DNA of 64,000 nt. Origin: Chryseobacterium sp. CY350 (GTDB lineage: Bacteria > Bacteroidota > Bacteroidia > Flavobacteriales > Weeksellaceae). The translations under genes were made by a program, and so were the position numbers. Positions 17,514-26,328 of this stretch are shown here, one piece after another. Numbering within the stretch: position 1 is the first letter of the stretch; each line of letters opens with the position of its first letter. The notes below the pieces were generated by a model. The model was not told the DNA's origin and made no database searches. It saw nothing but the letters and a program-made list of their open reading frames with translations. The stretch covers positions 3,472,001 to 3,536,000 of the forward strand of contig NZ_CP116034.1 of NCBI RefSeq assembly GCF_027945075.1. Direction: 5' to 3'.

Positions 17514-19232
17514 TTAGTTTACACCGTGCATCATTTTTTTCAAAATTGGCGAAATCAATGCTAAAATTGCTCCTGCAATTCCACAAAGGATAACAAATAC
17601 CATGAAGAATTCAAATAAATTATGGATTTCAAATCCTGCGAAACTGTTGTAAACAGTAGAGATTTGTTCTTTATCTAAAAGAGATATTTGATCTGCACTT
17701 AAAGTAACTTTTTTATCTAAAACATCCTGCAGATTAATTCCCAGTTCTTTTGCTTTTAAGAATTTATCACCTGTTGCCGGTAAGATTGATCCTAAAGTTC
17801 CTGATAAAGCATAACCTGCGGCATTTGCGATAAAAAATACACCAAATAAAAGTGATGCAAATCTTTTAGGAGCTAATTTACCAACTAAAGACAAACCAAT
17901 TGGAGATAAACATAATTCGCCCATTGTTTGAATTAAATATAGTAAAATCAACCATTTAACGGCAAGTAATCCGGTATTTCCTAAATCTTTAACATTGTAA
18001 GCAATTATTAAATAACTTAAAGCAATTAAACCAAGCCCTATTGCTTGTTTTAGAGGTGAAACAGGTTCTTTTTTATTGGCTCGTAATTTATCCCAAAGCA
18101 TACTGAATGGAACTGCCAAAACTACAATAAAAAGACCGTTAAATATCTGAACCATTGATGGCGGCATATTCCAGCCCAAAATATGTCTGTCTGTCTGGTT
18201 ATCTGCAATAAACGTTAATGAAGATCCTGCCTGCTCGAAAGCTGCCCAAAAGAATATAATGAAAAAAGATACGATATAAATTACCCAGATTCTATCTCTT
18301 TCGATCTTGTTTTCAGTAGCTGACATAATTAAATAAGCCAAAGCAAGTCCCATAGAATAAATAAATGGATAGATTACTGCTTTCACAAATTCTCCCATAC
18401 CCACAGAACCAAAGCCAACTTTGCTAACAAATAAATACTGAAATCCGAAGAAAGTTACCAGAAAAACAACAACTGCAATACCGATAGATTTTCCGGAAAA
18501 TTTAGCGGTTTGTGATTCGCCTTCTTCAAAATCTTCAGCTGTGCTTTCACTTGGTAAACCACCGATTGGTCTTCCTTCTGGTGTTATAACATATTTATTT
18601 TTAAGTAAAATGAAAGTCAATGTGCCGATTGTCATAGCGATAGATGCTGCCAAAAATCCCCATTTAAAAGCGTGAATGTCTCTAAGGCCGTTAGAATCTT
18701 TTACATCTCCTAAAAATGGACAGATAAATTGACCTAAAAATGCTCCCAAGTTAATCCCCATGTAGAAAATTGTAAATGCAGAATCTAATTTAGATTTTTC
18801 CTGCTTGGGATAGAGGCTTCCCACCATCGAAGAAATATTAGGTTTGAAAAACCCATTTCCAAAAATGATCACTCCCAAAGCAATCCACATTAATGTTTGT
18901 GCAGATCCCAGATTAGACCCAAATGTTGATGCACTCATGAACATTAAAAACTGTCCAAGTGCCATTAATGCGCCTCCAACGATAATACAGTATCTATTTC
19001 CTAAAAATCGGTCTGCAATAAAACCTCCCAACATTGGTGTTAGATAACACAGAGCTAAAAAGCCACCATATATGATGGTAACATCGCCTTCTTTCATTAA
19101 TAGAGAGTTTACCATAAATAAGGTAAGCAATGCTCTCATTCCGTAAAAATTGAAACGCTCCCACATCTCTGTTCCGAATAGAACCCATAATCCTTTAGGG
19201 TGTTTAGTCTGCGACTGAACTACTGTATCCAT
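17514..19232 (-). CDS. POT-family proton-dependent peptide transporter (2 of 3)
   Basis: A 572-residue POT transporter. Helix 1 carries TEMWERFNFYGMRALL, the PTR2 region is GNGFFKPNISSMVGSLY then FYMGINLGAFLGQF, and GELCLSPIGLSLVGKLAP follows later. Compared with the first copy it has extra soluble segments, about residues 205-230 between two helices and about residues 490-535 near the C-terminus. It has its own promoter (19264-19293) and terminator, so it is regulated separately from its neighbours. Sequence divergence among the three copies suggests different peptide preferences rather than a recent duplication. Confidence 0.95.
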   Translation of the reverse strand: MDTVVQSQTKHPKGLWVLFGTEMWERFNFYGMRALLTLFMVNSLLMKEGDVTIIYGGFLALCYLTPMLGGFIADRFLGNRYCIIVGGALMALGQFLMFMSASTFGSNLGSAQTLMWIALGVIIFGNGFFKPNISSMVGSLYPKQEKSKLDSAFTIFYMGINLGAFLGQFICPFLGDVKDSNGLRDIHAFKWGFLAASIAMTIGTLTFILLKNKYVITPEGRPIGGLPSESTAEDFEEGESQTAKFSGKSIGIAVVVFLVTFFGFQYLFVSKVGFGSVGMGEFVKAVIYPFIYSMGLALAYLIMSATENKIERDRIWVIYIVSFFIIFFWAAFEQAGSSLTFIADNQTDRHILGWNMPPSMVQIFNGLFIVVLAVPFSMLWDKLRANKKEPVSPLKQAIGLGLIALSYLIIAYNVKDLGNTGLLAVKWLILLYLIQTMGELCLSPIGLSLVGKLAPKRFASLLFGVFFIANAAGYALSGTLGSILPATGDKFLKAKELGINLQDVLDKKVTLSADQISLLDKEQISTVYNSFAGFEIHNLFEFFMVFVILCGIAGAILALISPILKKMMHGVN

Positions 19233-19263
19233 ATATTACTTGTTAATTTTTTGTTAAGATTGA

Positions 19264-19293
19264 CAAATATAGTTTTTTTTGAGTTTTTGACAA
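19264..19293 (-). promoter_or_regulatory. Promoter for POT gene 2
   Basis: On the minus strand a TTG at 19293-19291 is separated by 19 nt from TATATTTG at 19271-19264, a good match to the Bacteroidota -33/-7 pattern, about 30 nt upstream of the start codon. Confidence 0.65.
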
Positions 19294-19313
19294 GGTTTTA
19301 ATTTGATTTAAAC

Positions 19314-19341
19314 AAAAAAGCCGCAGAACATTCTGCGGCTT
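19314..19341 (-). terminator. Terminator after POT gene 3
   Basis: AAGCCGCAGAA and TTCTGCGGCTT form a perfect GC-rich 11-bp stem with a 2-nt loop, with a T-run following on the minus strand. Confidence 0.85.
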
Positions 19342-19365
19342 AAGATTTATTAAATACTCAAGAAC

Positions 19366-21018
19366 TTAGCTTACACCTTTTTCTTTCATAATTTTGTTTA
19401 ATCTCTTTAGAATTGATAATCCGAGTAAAGTTGCTAAAAGAAGCAGACCGCAGTTTACGATAAAAAAATTGGCTTTGTTGTCATAATCGTACCAAAAGCT
19501 TGCTAACACACCGGAAAGTTTGTTCCCGATTGATGTAGAAAGAAAAAACCCACCCATCATTAATGCCGTTAATCTCGGTGGCGAAAGTTTTGAAACCAGA
19601 GACAATCCCATTGGCGAGAGACATAACTCGCCAACAGTAATGACTCCGTATGCTGCAACGAGCCATAATGCTGAAACTTTAATTAACCCATTTTGTCCTG
19701 CATATACAGCGCCAACCATTACCAGACATGATAAAGCGGAAATAAATAAACCTAAAACAATTTTTGAAGGTGTACTTGGCTCTTTACCTTTTCTACGAAG
19801 CATCATGAAGAATGCAACGACAACAGGTGTTAAAATAATAACCCAACCAGGGTTAATAGACTGAAATAATTCTGTATTATATAAACTGACCTGCTGACTG
19901 GGATTAGCTTCTAATTTATCACGCTCAGCTTTTGGAATGTTTCTAAAATAAATATCTTTGCCCTGTTCTTTGATTGCATCACCGGCTTCATTTTTTTTAA
20001 CCTGATATTGATCGTCATAAACCGATACTTCCTGACTTTTATAATCTTTTACATCAACTAAATAAATCGATTCTAAAGGTTTTTCGAGTGCTGCGGGAAT
20101 GGTTCTGTCAGTATAGTTTTTTGCCCAGCGAGTCAATGCGGTTCCGTTTTGTTTAAAAACTGCCCAAAACATTAAGCTGACTGCAAAAATTGCAAGCAAA
20201 GCACCAATTGGTTTTTTATCTTCCGCATTGGCTTTCACATAAAGCATCACATAGAAATAAATTACAGGAACACATGCAAAAATGAACGCATCGGTACTGT
20301 CACTTCCGAAAATATTATTTGGAATAAACCAACCGATGAGCCCAAAAATAACTGCAGGTAAAAATACTTTCAATAAAACATCAGAAATTTTAGTATCGCC
20401 CTCTTGGACAGGCTTTAAAATATTTGCTTTTAAAATATGTTGTCTCCCGATCGTGAAAACCAACAATCCTATAAACATTCCGACTCCGGCTGTCATAAAA
20501 GCTGGTCCCCATCCATATTTATTACGCATAAAAGCTGCAATAATATTACATACAAATGCACCGATGTTGATTCCCATATAGAAAATATTGTAACCGGCAT
20601 CCTTATTAGCTTTGTAAGGTTCTTCGTTGTATAGATTCCCTAATAATGTAGAAATACTTGGTTTAAAAAAACCGTTTCCGATAATAATTAAAGCTAAAGA
20701 AGCATAAAAAAGAGGAAGCTCTTTAAAAAAGCCAACCCCGAGATAGCCTAATCCCATCAAAAATCCACCAATGTAAATGGCTTTAATGTATCCTAGAACT
20801 CTGTCGGCTAAAAATCCACCTAAGAAAGGAGTCAGATAGGTTAAAGCGATAAATGTTCCGAAAATATCATCAGCACTTTTATCATCAAATGCCAATCCGC
20901 CTTTTTCGCTGTCAATCATGTACAAAACGAAAATTCCGAGAATAAGATAATAGCCGAAACGCTCCCACATTTCAGTAAAGAATAGATAAGGCAGCCCTTC
21001 AGGATGTTTAGTCTTCAT
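19366..21018 (-). CDS. POT-family proton-dependent peptide transporter (3 of 3)
   Basis: A 550-residue POT transporter with TEMWERFGYYLILGIF in helix 1, GNGFFKPSISTLLGNLY and FYMGINIGAFV in the signature region, and GELCLSPMGLSLVSKLSP late in the protein. A hydrophilic insertion of about 80 residues (about residues 300-380, rich in K/D/E/Q) sits between the helical bundles and is absent from the other two copies; by position it would form a large soluble loop. It is the first of the three minus-strand genes and has its own promoter and terminator. Confidence 0.95.
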   Translation of the reverse strand: MKTKHPEGLPYLFFTEMWERFGYYLILGIFVLYMIDSEKGGLAFDDKSADDIFGTFIALTYLTPFLGGFLADRVLGYIKAIYIGGFLMGLGYLGVGFFKELPLFYASLALIIIGNGFFKPSISTLLGNLYNEEPYKANKDAGYNIFYMGINIGAFVCNIIAAFMRNKYGWGPAFMTAGVGMFIGLLVFTIGRQHILKANILKPVQEGDTKISDVLLKVFLPAVIFGLIGWFIPNNIFGSDSTDAFIFACVPVIYFYVMLYVKANAEDKKPIGALLAIFAVSLMFWAVFKQNGTALTRWAKNYTDRTIPAALEKPLESIYLVDVKDYKSQEVSVYDDQYQVKKNEAGDAIKEQGKDIYFRNIPKAERDKLEANPSQQVSLYNTELFQSINPGWVIILTPVVVAFFMMLRRKGKEPSTPSKIVLGLFISALSCLVMVGAVYAGQNGLIKVSALWLVAAYGVITVGELCLSPMGLSLVSKLSPPRLTALMMGGFFLSTSIGNKLSGVLASFWYDYDNKANFFIVNCGLLLLATLLGLSILKRLNKIMKEKGVS

Positions 21019-21038
21019 AATTCAAAATTCAATTTTCA

Positions 21039-21046
21039 CAAATATA
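21039..21046 (-). promoter_or_regulatory. Putative -7 element for POT gene 3
   Basis: TATATTTG on the minus strand, 20 nt upstream of the start codon. No convincing -33 element at the right spacing. Confidence 0.4.
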
Positions 21047-21075
21047 AAATATTTAATATAATAATTGAATTTTAT

Positions 21076-21083
21076 TAACTTTG
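21076..21083 (+). promoter_or_regulatory. Putative -7 element for the toxin-antitoxin pair
   Basis: TAACTTTG matches TAnnTTTG and lies 17 nt before the antitoxin ATG. It is back to back with the POT gene 3 element about 30 nt away, so the two promoters could influence each other. Confidence 0.4.
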
Positions 21084-21100
21084 AGTAAAATTAAGCAAAT

Positions 21101-21346
21101 ATGAATACAGTGTTTCATTTGTCATCTGCCGACGAAATCAATCAAGATTTAATTGAAAGTATAAAAGCTGCTTACAAAAAAAAGCCTATCTCAATCACTA
21201 TTGAAGAAGATTTGTTTATTCCTAATTGGCAGAAAGAAGAAGTTTTGAGAAGGGCGAAATATGCTGAAGAAAATCCTGAGTCACTTTTAGATTTTGACAA
21301 TTTTATTGAAAATTTTGAGAAGAAATTATTAAATGAGAAGAGCTAA
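21101..21346 (+). CDS. Putative antitoxin of a RelE/ParE-type pair
   Basis: An 81-residue acidic protein (MNTVFHLSSADEINQDLIESIKAAYKKKP...) lying directly upstream of, and overlapping by 14 nt, a ParE/RelE-like toxin gene. The N-terminal half is predicted helix-strand, and the C-terminal part, LRRAKYAEENPESLLDFDNF, resembles the toxin-wrapping tail of small antitoxins. No standard DNA-binding motif is obvious, so the identity rests on size, charge and gene order. It should neutralise the toxin and probably represses its own promoter. Confidence 0.7.
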   Translation: MNTVFHLSSADEINQDLIESIKAAYKKKPISITIEEDLFIPNWQKEEVLRRAKYAEENPESLLDFDNFIENFEKKLLNEKS

Positions 21347-21638
21347 AATTGTTATTTCCGAGAATGCTGATTTTGATTTAAGCGAGATAGCAGATTGGTA
21401 TAATGAAATTAATAAAAAACTTATTTGGTTATTTTTAACAGATTTTAAAACAAAAGTAAAGTATATTGCTGAAAATCCTTTTTCCTGTGAAATCAGATAT
21501 GGAAATTTTAGAATAGCATATCTAAAGAGATTTCCGTTTGGAATTCATTATGAATTTGATGAAAATAGAAATATTGTGAAAGTATTTTCAATATTTCATA
21601 CTTCCAGAAATCCTGAAAATTGGCAAGAAAGAAAATAA
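21333..21638 (+). CDS. RelE/ParE-superfamily toxin
   Basis: A 101-residue protein with the ParE/RelE layout: an N-terminal strand and two helices (IVISENADFDLSEIADWYNEI), then strands CEIRYGNFRIAYLKRFPFGIHYEF and VKVFSIFHTSRNPENW at the C-terminus. The RIAYLKRFPFGIHYEF and IFHTSRNPENW segments are characteristic. RelE-type members cleave mRNA on the ribosome and ParE-type members poison gyrase; which applies here cannot be decided. It overlaps the antitoxin by 14 nt, so the pair is translationally coupled. A terminator follows directly. Confidence 0.85.
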   Translation: MRRAKIVISENADFDLSEIADWYNEINKKLIWLFLTDFKTKVKYIAENPFSCEIRYGNFRIAYLKRFPFGIHYEFDENRNIVKVFSIFHTSRNPENWQERK

Positions 21639-21673
21639 AAACTCCGAATCTTTTATGGGATTCGGAGTTTTTA
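21637..21673. terminator. Bidirectional terminator, toxin gene and DPP IV gene
   Basis: AAAAACTCCGAATC and GATTCGGAGTTTTT form a perfect 14-bp stem with an 8-nt loop, A-rich before and T-rich after, so it can stop the toxin transcript and the converging dipeptidyl peptidase transcript. Confidence 0.85.
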
Positions 21674-21695
21674 TATTTTGAATATAATCGGAAAA

Positions 21696-23825
21696 TTATA
21701 AATTCTCCAAAATAAAATCCGTCATCTTCTGATACAATTGCGGTCTTGTCTGTCCGCCATAAATTCCGTGGTTTTTATCAGGATATGCCATAAATTCAAA
21801 CTGTTTTTTGTTTTGAATTAAAGCTTCAGAAAACTCCATTGAGTTCTGGAAATGTACATTGTCATCAGCAGTTCCGTGGATTAACAAAAATTTACCTTTC
21901 AACAAATTGGCATAAGTTGTTGGTGAATTTTCATCATAACCCGCAGGATTTTCCTGTGGAGTCAGCAAAAATCTTTCTGTGTACACAGAATCGTAATATC
22001 TCCAGTTGGTCACGGGCGCAACTGCAATTCCGGTTTTAAAAACATCTGCACCTTTCGTCATTGCCAGACTCGCCATGTAACCTCCGAAACTCCACCCGAA
22101 AATTCCGATTCTTGTTTTATCAATGTAGGATTGATTTCCCAGCCATTTTGCAGCCGTAATCTGATCTTCAATTTCGTACTTTCCTAAATTTTTGTAAGTT
22201 ACTTTTTTAAATTTAGCTCCTTTAAAACCTGTTCCGCGGCCATCGACACAAGCAATGATGTAGCCCTTTTGTGCAAGCATTTCAAACCAAAGTGCGTTTC
22301 CGTTGTCCCAAGAATTAGCAACCTGCTGAGATCCCGGTCCTGAATACTGGAACATAAACAAAGGATATTTTTTGTTTTTATCAAAGTTTTTAGGCTTAAT
22401 GATCCATGCATTCATCTGATCTCCGGCTTCATTTGGAATCGTGATAAATTCTTTTACTGTGAAATTATCAGCCTCAAGTTTTTTCAACTGATCATTATTA
22501 TTCTGCAATTCTTTCAAAGTTTTCCCGGAACCATCTTTTAAAACATAAGTGTAGGGTTTTGCCACAGTAGAAGAAGTTTCGATGAAATAATTGTAATTTT
22601 TACTGAAATTCGCAGAGTTGTTTCCTTCTGCGTTAGAAATCATCTGAGCCTTTCCGTTATCAATATTGATTTTAGAAATCACCTTATTTATGCTGCCTTT
22701 TTCTGTGGTCTGAATGAATATTTCTTTCGATTTCGGGCTGTAACCATAATAATCTGTCACTTCCCAATTTCCTTTTGTTACCTGTTTTTTCAACTTTCCA
22801 TCTTTGTCGTACCAATATAAATGACGGAAACCATCTCTCTCCGAAGCCCACAAAAATGAGTTGTCTTCAAGGAATTCTAATGTCACGTTATCCGTATCAA
22901 TCCACTTTTCATCGGTTTCGGTAAACAATTTCGTAGCAGTTCCGGTTTTCGTATTAACTTTCAAAACATCAGATGCATTTTGAGTTCTCTGTGAGGTGAT
23001 CAAAACAATTTCGTCAGGATTTGATGTCTGTACAACATTTGGGATGTAATAATTTTTAAACTGATCCAAATTTACTTTAGTCTTTTTTCCGTCTGCCAAA
23101 TGATAAATGTGCGCTGAAGCTACAGAGTTTTTCTCTCCGGCCTTCGGATATTTATATCTCATTTCATTTGGATAAAGAGACTTTCCGTATATCGGAATGT
23201 AAATTTCGGGAACATCAGTTTCCACCAATTTTACAAATAGAATGTCTGCAGAATTTTTCGTCCATTCATACAATCTTGCGTGCCCGAATTCTTCTTCATA
23301 AACCCAGTCTGCCAAACCATTGAGTACTTTATTTTTTACGCCATGTTCTGTGATCTGAGTTATCTTTCCCGAATTGATGTCCTGGTAAAATAAATTATTG
23401 TCAACAATAAAAGAAACTTTCGTTGCATCAGGCGAAAATCTCGGTTCCTGAACGAATTTACCTTCATTAAGGCTCGTTATTTTTCCGGATTTCAAATCTT
23501 TAATATCAAATTTTCCTAAGAATGAATGTCTGTAAATCGGCTGACTTTCTTTTAAAAGAAGAATTTTAGATTCATCATCAGAAAATTCATAGCTTTCAAA
23601 ATTTCCATCAACAAGATTGCCTTCTTTTTGAGAAGTTTTGTAAGAATATTTGGCGATTCCTCCTTGCTCAATGACAAGATAGTTTTCTCCGTTTTTCATC
23701 GAAGTGATTCCGGCAATACCTTTTCCACGGTAATATCCTGAATATATTTTGTCTAAAGTGATTTCCTGTGCTGAGATGTTGTGAAATGCAGCAACTATCG
23801 TAAGGGTAAGTAAGAGTTTTTTCAT
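21696..23825 (-). CDS. Dipeptidyl peptidase IV (S9B)
   Basis: A 709-residue exported peptidase with signal peptide MKKLLLTLTIVAAFHNISA. The N-terminal beta-propeller carries the DPP IV signature DWVYEEEFGHARLYEW, whose glutamates bind the free N-terminus of the substrate. The C-terminal alpha/beta-hydrolase domain has the nucleophile in GIFGWSFGGYMAS, the aspartate in IHGTADDNVHFQNS and the histidine in PDKNHGIYGGQ. It releases X-Pro or X-Ala dipeptides in the periplasm, and the three POT transporters nearby could import them. Confidence 0.95.
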   Translation of the reverse strand: MKKLLLTLTIVAAFHNISAQEITLDKIYSGYYRGKGIAGITSMKNGENYLVIEQGGIAKYSYKTSQKEGNLVDGNFESYEFSDDESKILLLKESQPIYRHSFLGKFDIKDLKSGKITSLNEGKFVQEPRFSPDATKVSFIVDNNLFYQDINSGKITQITEHGVKNKVLNGLADWVYEEEFGHARLYEWTKNSADILFVKLVETDVPEIYIPIYGKSLYPNEMRYKYPKAGEKNSVASAHIYHLADGKKTKVNLDQFKNYYIPNVVQTSNPDEIVLITSQRTQNASDVLKVNTKTGTATKLFTETDEKWIDTDNVTLEFLEDNSFLWASERDGFRHLYWYDKDGKLKKQVTKGNWEVTDYYGYSPKSKEIFIQTTEKGSINKVISKINIDNGKAQMISNAEGNNSANFSKNYNYFIETSSTVAKPYTYVLKDGSGKTLKELQNNNDQLKKLEADNFTVKEFITIPNEAGDQMNAWIIKPKNFDKNKKYPLFMFQYSGPGSQQVANSWDNGNALWFEMLAQKGYIIACVDGRGTGFKGAKFKKVTYKNLGKYEIEDQITAAKWLGNQSYIDKTRIGIFGWSFGGYMASLAMTKGADVFKTGIAVAPVTNWRYYDSVYTERFLLTPQENPAGYDENSPTTYANLLKGKFLLIHGTADDNVHFQNSMEFSEALIQNKKQFEFMAYPDKNHGIYGGQTRPQLYQKMTDFILENL

Positions 23826-23845
23826 TTTTAAAAAATAAAGGAATC

Positions 23846-23853
23846 CAAAGATA
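23846..23853 (-). promoter_or_regulatory. Putative -7 element for DPP IV
   Basis: TATCTTTG on the minus strand matches TAnnTTTG and lies 20 nt upstream of the start codon; no clear -33 partner. Confidence 0.4.
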
Positions 23854-23941
23854 ACAATTTTATCAAATTATACTAAAAAGCTTTTATATAAAGTAATTTG
23901 GCAGAAAAATTGAATATACTTTAGCACTAAATTAAATAATT

Positions 23942-24415
23942 ATGGAAACGAACGCACAAGACCAGAAACTGAATAAATATGAGATGGAAAATCAAACAGT
24001 TTATACTGGTTTTTCGAGTTTTACAGACGCAGAAGAGCACGCTCAAAAGATAGGAGGAACTTTGGTAGAGGTAGGATTTAAAGATGGAAATGATAATCCG
24101 CAAATTACTGACGATGCAGGATTGATAGAAAAAAAACTACATTATTTTGTAGATGCAGGAGAGGAGTATAAATTTATCCATTCTTCGGATCCCGGTTTTA
24201 GAGAATATGCAGATGAGCTTCAAAAAATTAAAGCAAAACTGCTACAATCACCTCCAGATGAAAGATATATTGCAAATTTCGAAATAGAAAATGCAGAAGA
24301 CCCTATTATAGTTCTTAAAAACAATGAGTTTGAATCTGTAACATCCAGAGAGCGGTCAAAATATCTCAAGCATGCAAAAGTGTATGAGATAGGAGTTTCT
24401 ACATCAGAATCTTAA
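23942..24415 (+). CDS. Hypothetical acidic protein, 157 aa
   Basis: A soluble 157-residue protein (METNAQDQKLNKYEMENQTVY...) with no signal peptide or membrane segment. It is acidic and mixed alpha/beta, with a segment FTDAEEHAQKIGGTLVEVGFKDGNDNPQI and a C-terminal RSKYLKHAKVYEIGVSTSES. I do not recognise a family. The next gene, a lysine-rich DUF6496-type protein, begins 12 nt after its stop, so they form a two-gene unit ending at a terminator. Its promoter may be the TTTGG...TACTTTAG stretch at about 23896-23925. Confidence 0.7.
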   Translation: METNAQDQKLNKYEMENQTVYTGFSSFTDAEEHAQKIGGTLVEVGFKDGNDNPQITDDAGLIEKKLHYFVDAGEEYKFIHSSDPGFREYADELQKIKAKLLQSPPDERYIANFEIENAEDPIIVLKNNEFESVTSRERSKYLKHAKVYEIGVSTSES

Positions 24416-24427
24416 AATAAATACATC

Positions 24428-24619
24428 ATGAGCAAAACAAAGTATTCAGAAAAAGCTCAGGAAAAAGTAGGGAAGGTGATGGAAGAATTCAAAGAAGGAA
24501 AATTAAAATCATCTTCAGGAAAGAAAGTTACAGATAAAAAGCAGGCAGTTGCCATCGGAATATCTGAAGCACGAGAAAAAGGTTTAAAAGTACCTAAGAA
24601 AAAAGATAAAAAAAAGTAA
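24428..24619 (+). CDS. Small lysine-rich DUF6496-type protein
   Basis: A 63-residue, strongly basic protein (MSKTKYSEKAQEKVGKVMEEF...). The pattern KYSxKAQEKVGxVM-EFKEGKLKSSSGKKVT-xKQAVAIGISEAR fits the DUF6496 family, small proteins of unknown function that look nucleic-acid-binding and are often stress-linked. The C-terminus is KVPKKKDKKK. It lies 12 nt behind the 157-residue gene and is closed by a terminator. Confidence 0.8.
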   Translation: MSKTKYSEKAQEKVGKVMEEFKEGKLKSSSGKKVTDKKQAVAIGISEAREKGLKVPKKKDKKK

Positions 24620-24627
24620 TGTAAAAG

Positions 24628-24662
24628 AAAACCGTTTAGGAATTTCCCGAACGGTTTTTATT
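24628..24662. terminator. Terminator between DUF6496 gene and phosphorylase homologue
   Basis: AAAACCGTT and AACGGTTTT form a perfect 9-bp stem with T's on the plus side and A's on the other, so it can work for both converging genes. Confidence 0.7.
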
Positions 24663-24663
24663 T

Positions 24664-26328
24664 TTATTTGTTTTGTTTGTACATGATTTCGTAGTATTCG
24701 TCGGCCATTCTATCGCTGTTGAATTGATCTTTGACATCATTCATGGCGTTCTGCTGTACTTTTCGCCAGTCTTTTGGCTGATCGTAATATAATGGCAAAA
24801 TTTCCTCTTCCAGGATTTCGTACAATTTATTGAGATCATAATTATCCTGTTCGTAGATACTCATATTTTCATAATCACATTTTGGAACTACAAAAGAATT
24901 TTCGCCGTGCTTCGCAAATTCAGGGATCCAGCCGTCATCCGTTGAAAGATTGACAGATCCGTTCATTGCAGCCGACATTCCTGACGTTCCTGAAGCTTCT
25001 CTCGGAACTCTCGGATTATTCAGCCAAAGATCAGAACCTTGCTTTAAAGATTTACTTAAAGAAAGCTCATAGCCTGTAAGCACGGCCATGTTTTTATGAT
25101 TTTTACTTTCCTCTACAAGTGTATTGAATGTTGAGATTGATGAATAATCCATCGGATAAGGTTTTCCTGCCCAAATAATCTGTACAGGATATTTAGGATT
25201 ATTCAATAATTTTATGAATCTGTCTTTATCATGCAGAAGCAAATCTGCGCGTTTGTATCCCGCAAATCTTCTCGCCCAAACAATGGTAAAAATATTCGGA
25301 TCGAATAAATTTCCGGTCTGGTCGGCAACGATTTTAAAGAGTCTTTTCTTTAAAAGTTTTTTACGGTAATCAAAAATAGTGTCATTATTTTCATCTTTTG
25401 CGATGTAAAGCTCCTTGTCTCCCCAATATTTAAATTCCTGAGCATTGGTGATCGATTTGATTTCGCAAATTCCGGGATATTTACTCCACATTGCTCTAGA
25501 AACCACGCCGTGAAGTTGCGAAACACCATTTGCAATTCTTGCCATTTTCAAAGCGCAGAGAGAGTGATTAAACAATTCACCGTCAGAACCTTCCAGTTTT
25601 TTGGCTTCTTCCATACTTAATCCGGAAAAATAAGACATGTCATAACATAATCTCAGATTGTGTTTCTCGTTTCCTGCTTCTTCTGGTGTATGTGTTGTGA
25701 AAACCAACTTTTCCTTAACTTTCTGAAGGTTTCCGTTAAATTTTTTCAATAAATGAAATGCTGCTGGAAGTCCGTGTGCTTCATTAAGATGATAAACTTC
25801 TCGCTCAAGATTCATCTCATCAAGCAGTTTTGCGCCACCTTTTCCCAATAAAATATACTGAGCAAGTTTAGTCGATTCATTAGCATCGTATAATTTGTGA
25901 CAGATTGTTTTAGAAACATGATCGTTTTCAGAAACATCGGTAGAAAGAAAAAACATGGGTGCCGTATGGAAAATTTCAGGATCAAGATAATATACTTTTA
26001 CCCAAACCGGCGCACTGTGAATTTCGATCTGGAATTTGATACCGGTATCTTCCAGAAAACTGTACATTTTTCTCGTCCATGTAGGTTGCAGGGTCTGGTC
26101 ATGATTTCTTGCCTGATCGTAGTAACCGAATTTCCAGAGAATTCCTATTCCTACCAAATCCTGCTTCAGATTGTAAGCACTTCTCATATGCGAGCCCGCC
26201 AAAAATCCCAAGCCACCGGAATATATTTTAAGAACCTGTTCTATGGCAAATTCCATAGAAAAATAGGCTACTTTTTTAGTGTATTTTTCGTTAACGCCGT
26301 AAGGTATTTTAAAATTTTTAAAATCCAT
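24664..26328 (-). CDS. Alpha-glucan phosphorylase homologue (GT35) lacking the PLP lysine
   Basis: A 554-residue protein of the short bacterial alpha-glucan phosphorylase type (VAYFSMEFAIEQVLKIYSGGLGFLAGSHMRSA near the N-terminus, VWARRFAGYKRADLL in the middle). Phosphorylases release glucose 1-phosphate from glycogen using pyridoxal phosphate bound to a lysine in E-A-S-G-x-x-x-M-K-x-x-x-N. Here the motif reads EASGTSGMSAAMN, with serine at residue 452 (codon 24973-24975) instead of lysine; I checked this on the bases. The usual HTxxPAGH loop is also changed, to THTPEEAGNEKH. Either this clade binds the cofactor differently or it is not a phosphorylase. No other glycogen gene is adjacent. Confidence 0.8.
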   Translation of the reverse strand: MDFKNFKIPYGVNEKYTKKVAYFSMEFAIEQVLKIYSGGLGFLAGSHMRSAYNLKQDLVGIGILWKFGYYDQARNHDQTLQPTWTRKMYSFLEDTGIKFQIEIHSAPVWVKVYYLDPEIFHTAPMFFLSTDVSENDHVSKTICHKLYDANESTKLAQYILLGKGGAKLLDEMNLEREVYHLNEAHGLPAAFHLLKKFNGNLQKVKEKLVFTTHTPEEAGNEKHNLRLCYDMSYFSGLSMEEAKKLEGSDGELFNHSLCALKMARIANGVSQLHGVVSRAMWSKYPGICEIKSITNAQEFKYWGDKELYIAKDENNDTIFDYRKKLLKKRLFKIVADQTGNLFDPNIFTIVWARRFAGYKRADLLLHDKDRFIKLLNNPKYPVQIIWAGKPYPMDYSSISTFNTLVEESKNHKNMAVLTGYELSLSKSLKQGSDLWLNNPRVPREASGTSGMSAAMNGSVNLSTDDGWIPEFAKHGENSFVVPKCDYENMSIYEQDNYDLNKLYEILEEEILPLYYDQPKDWRKVQQNAMNDVKDQFNSDRMADEYYEIMYKQNK

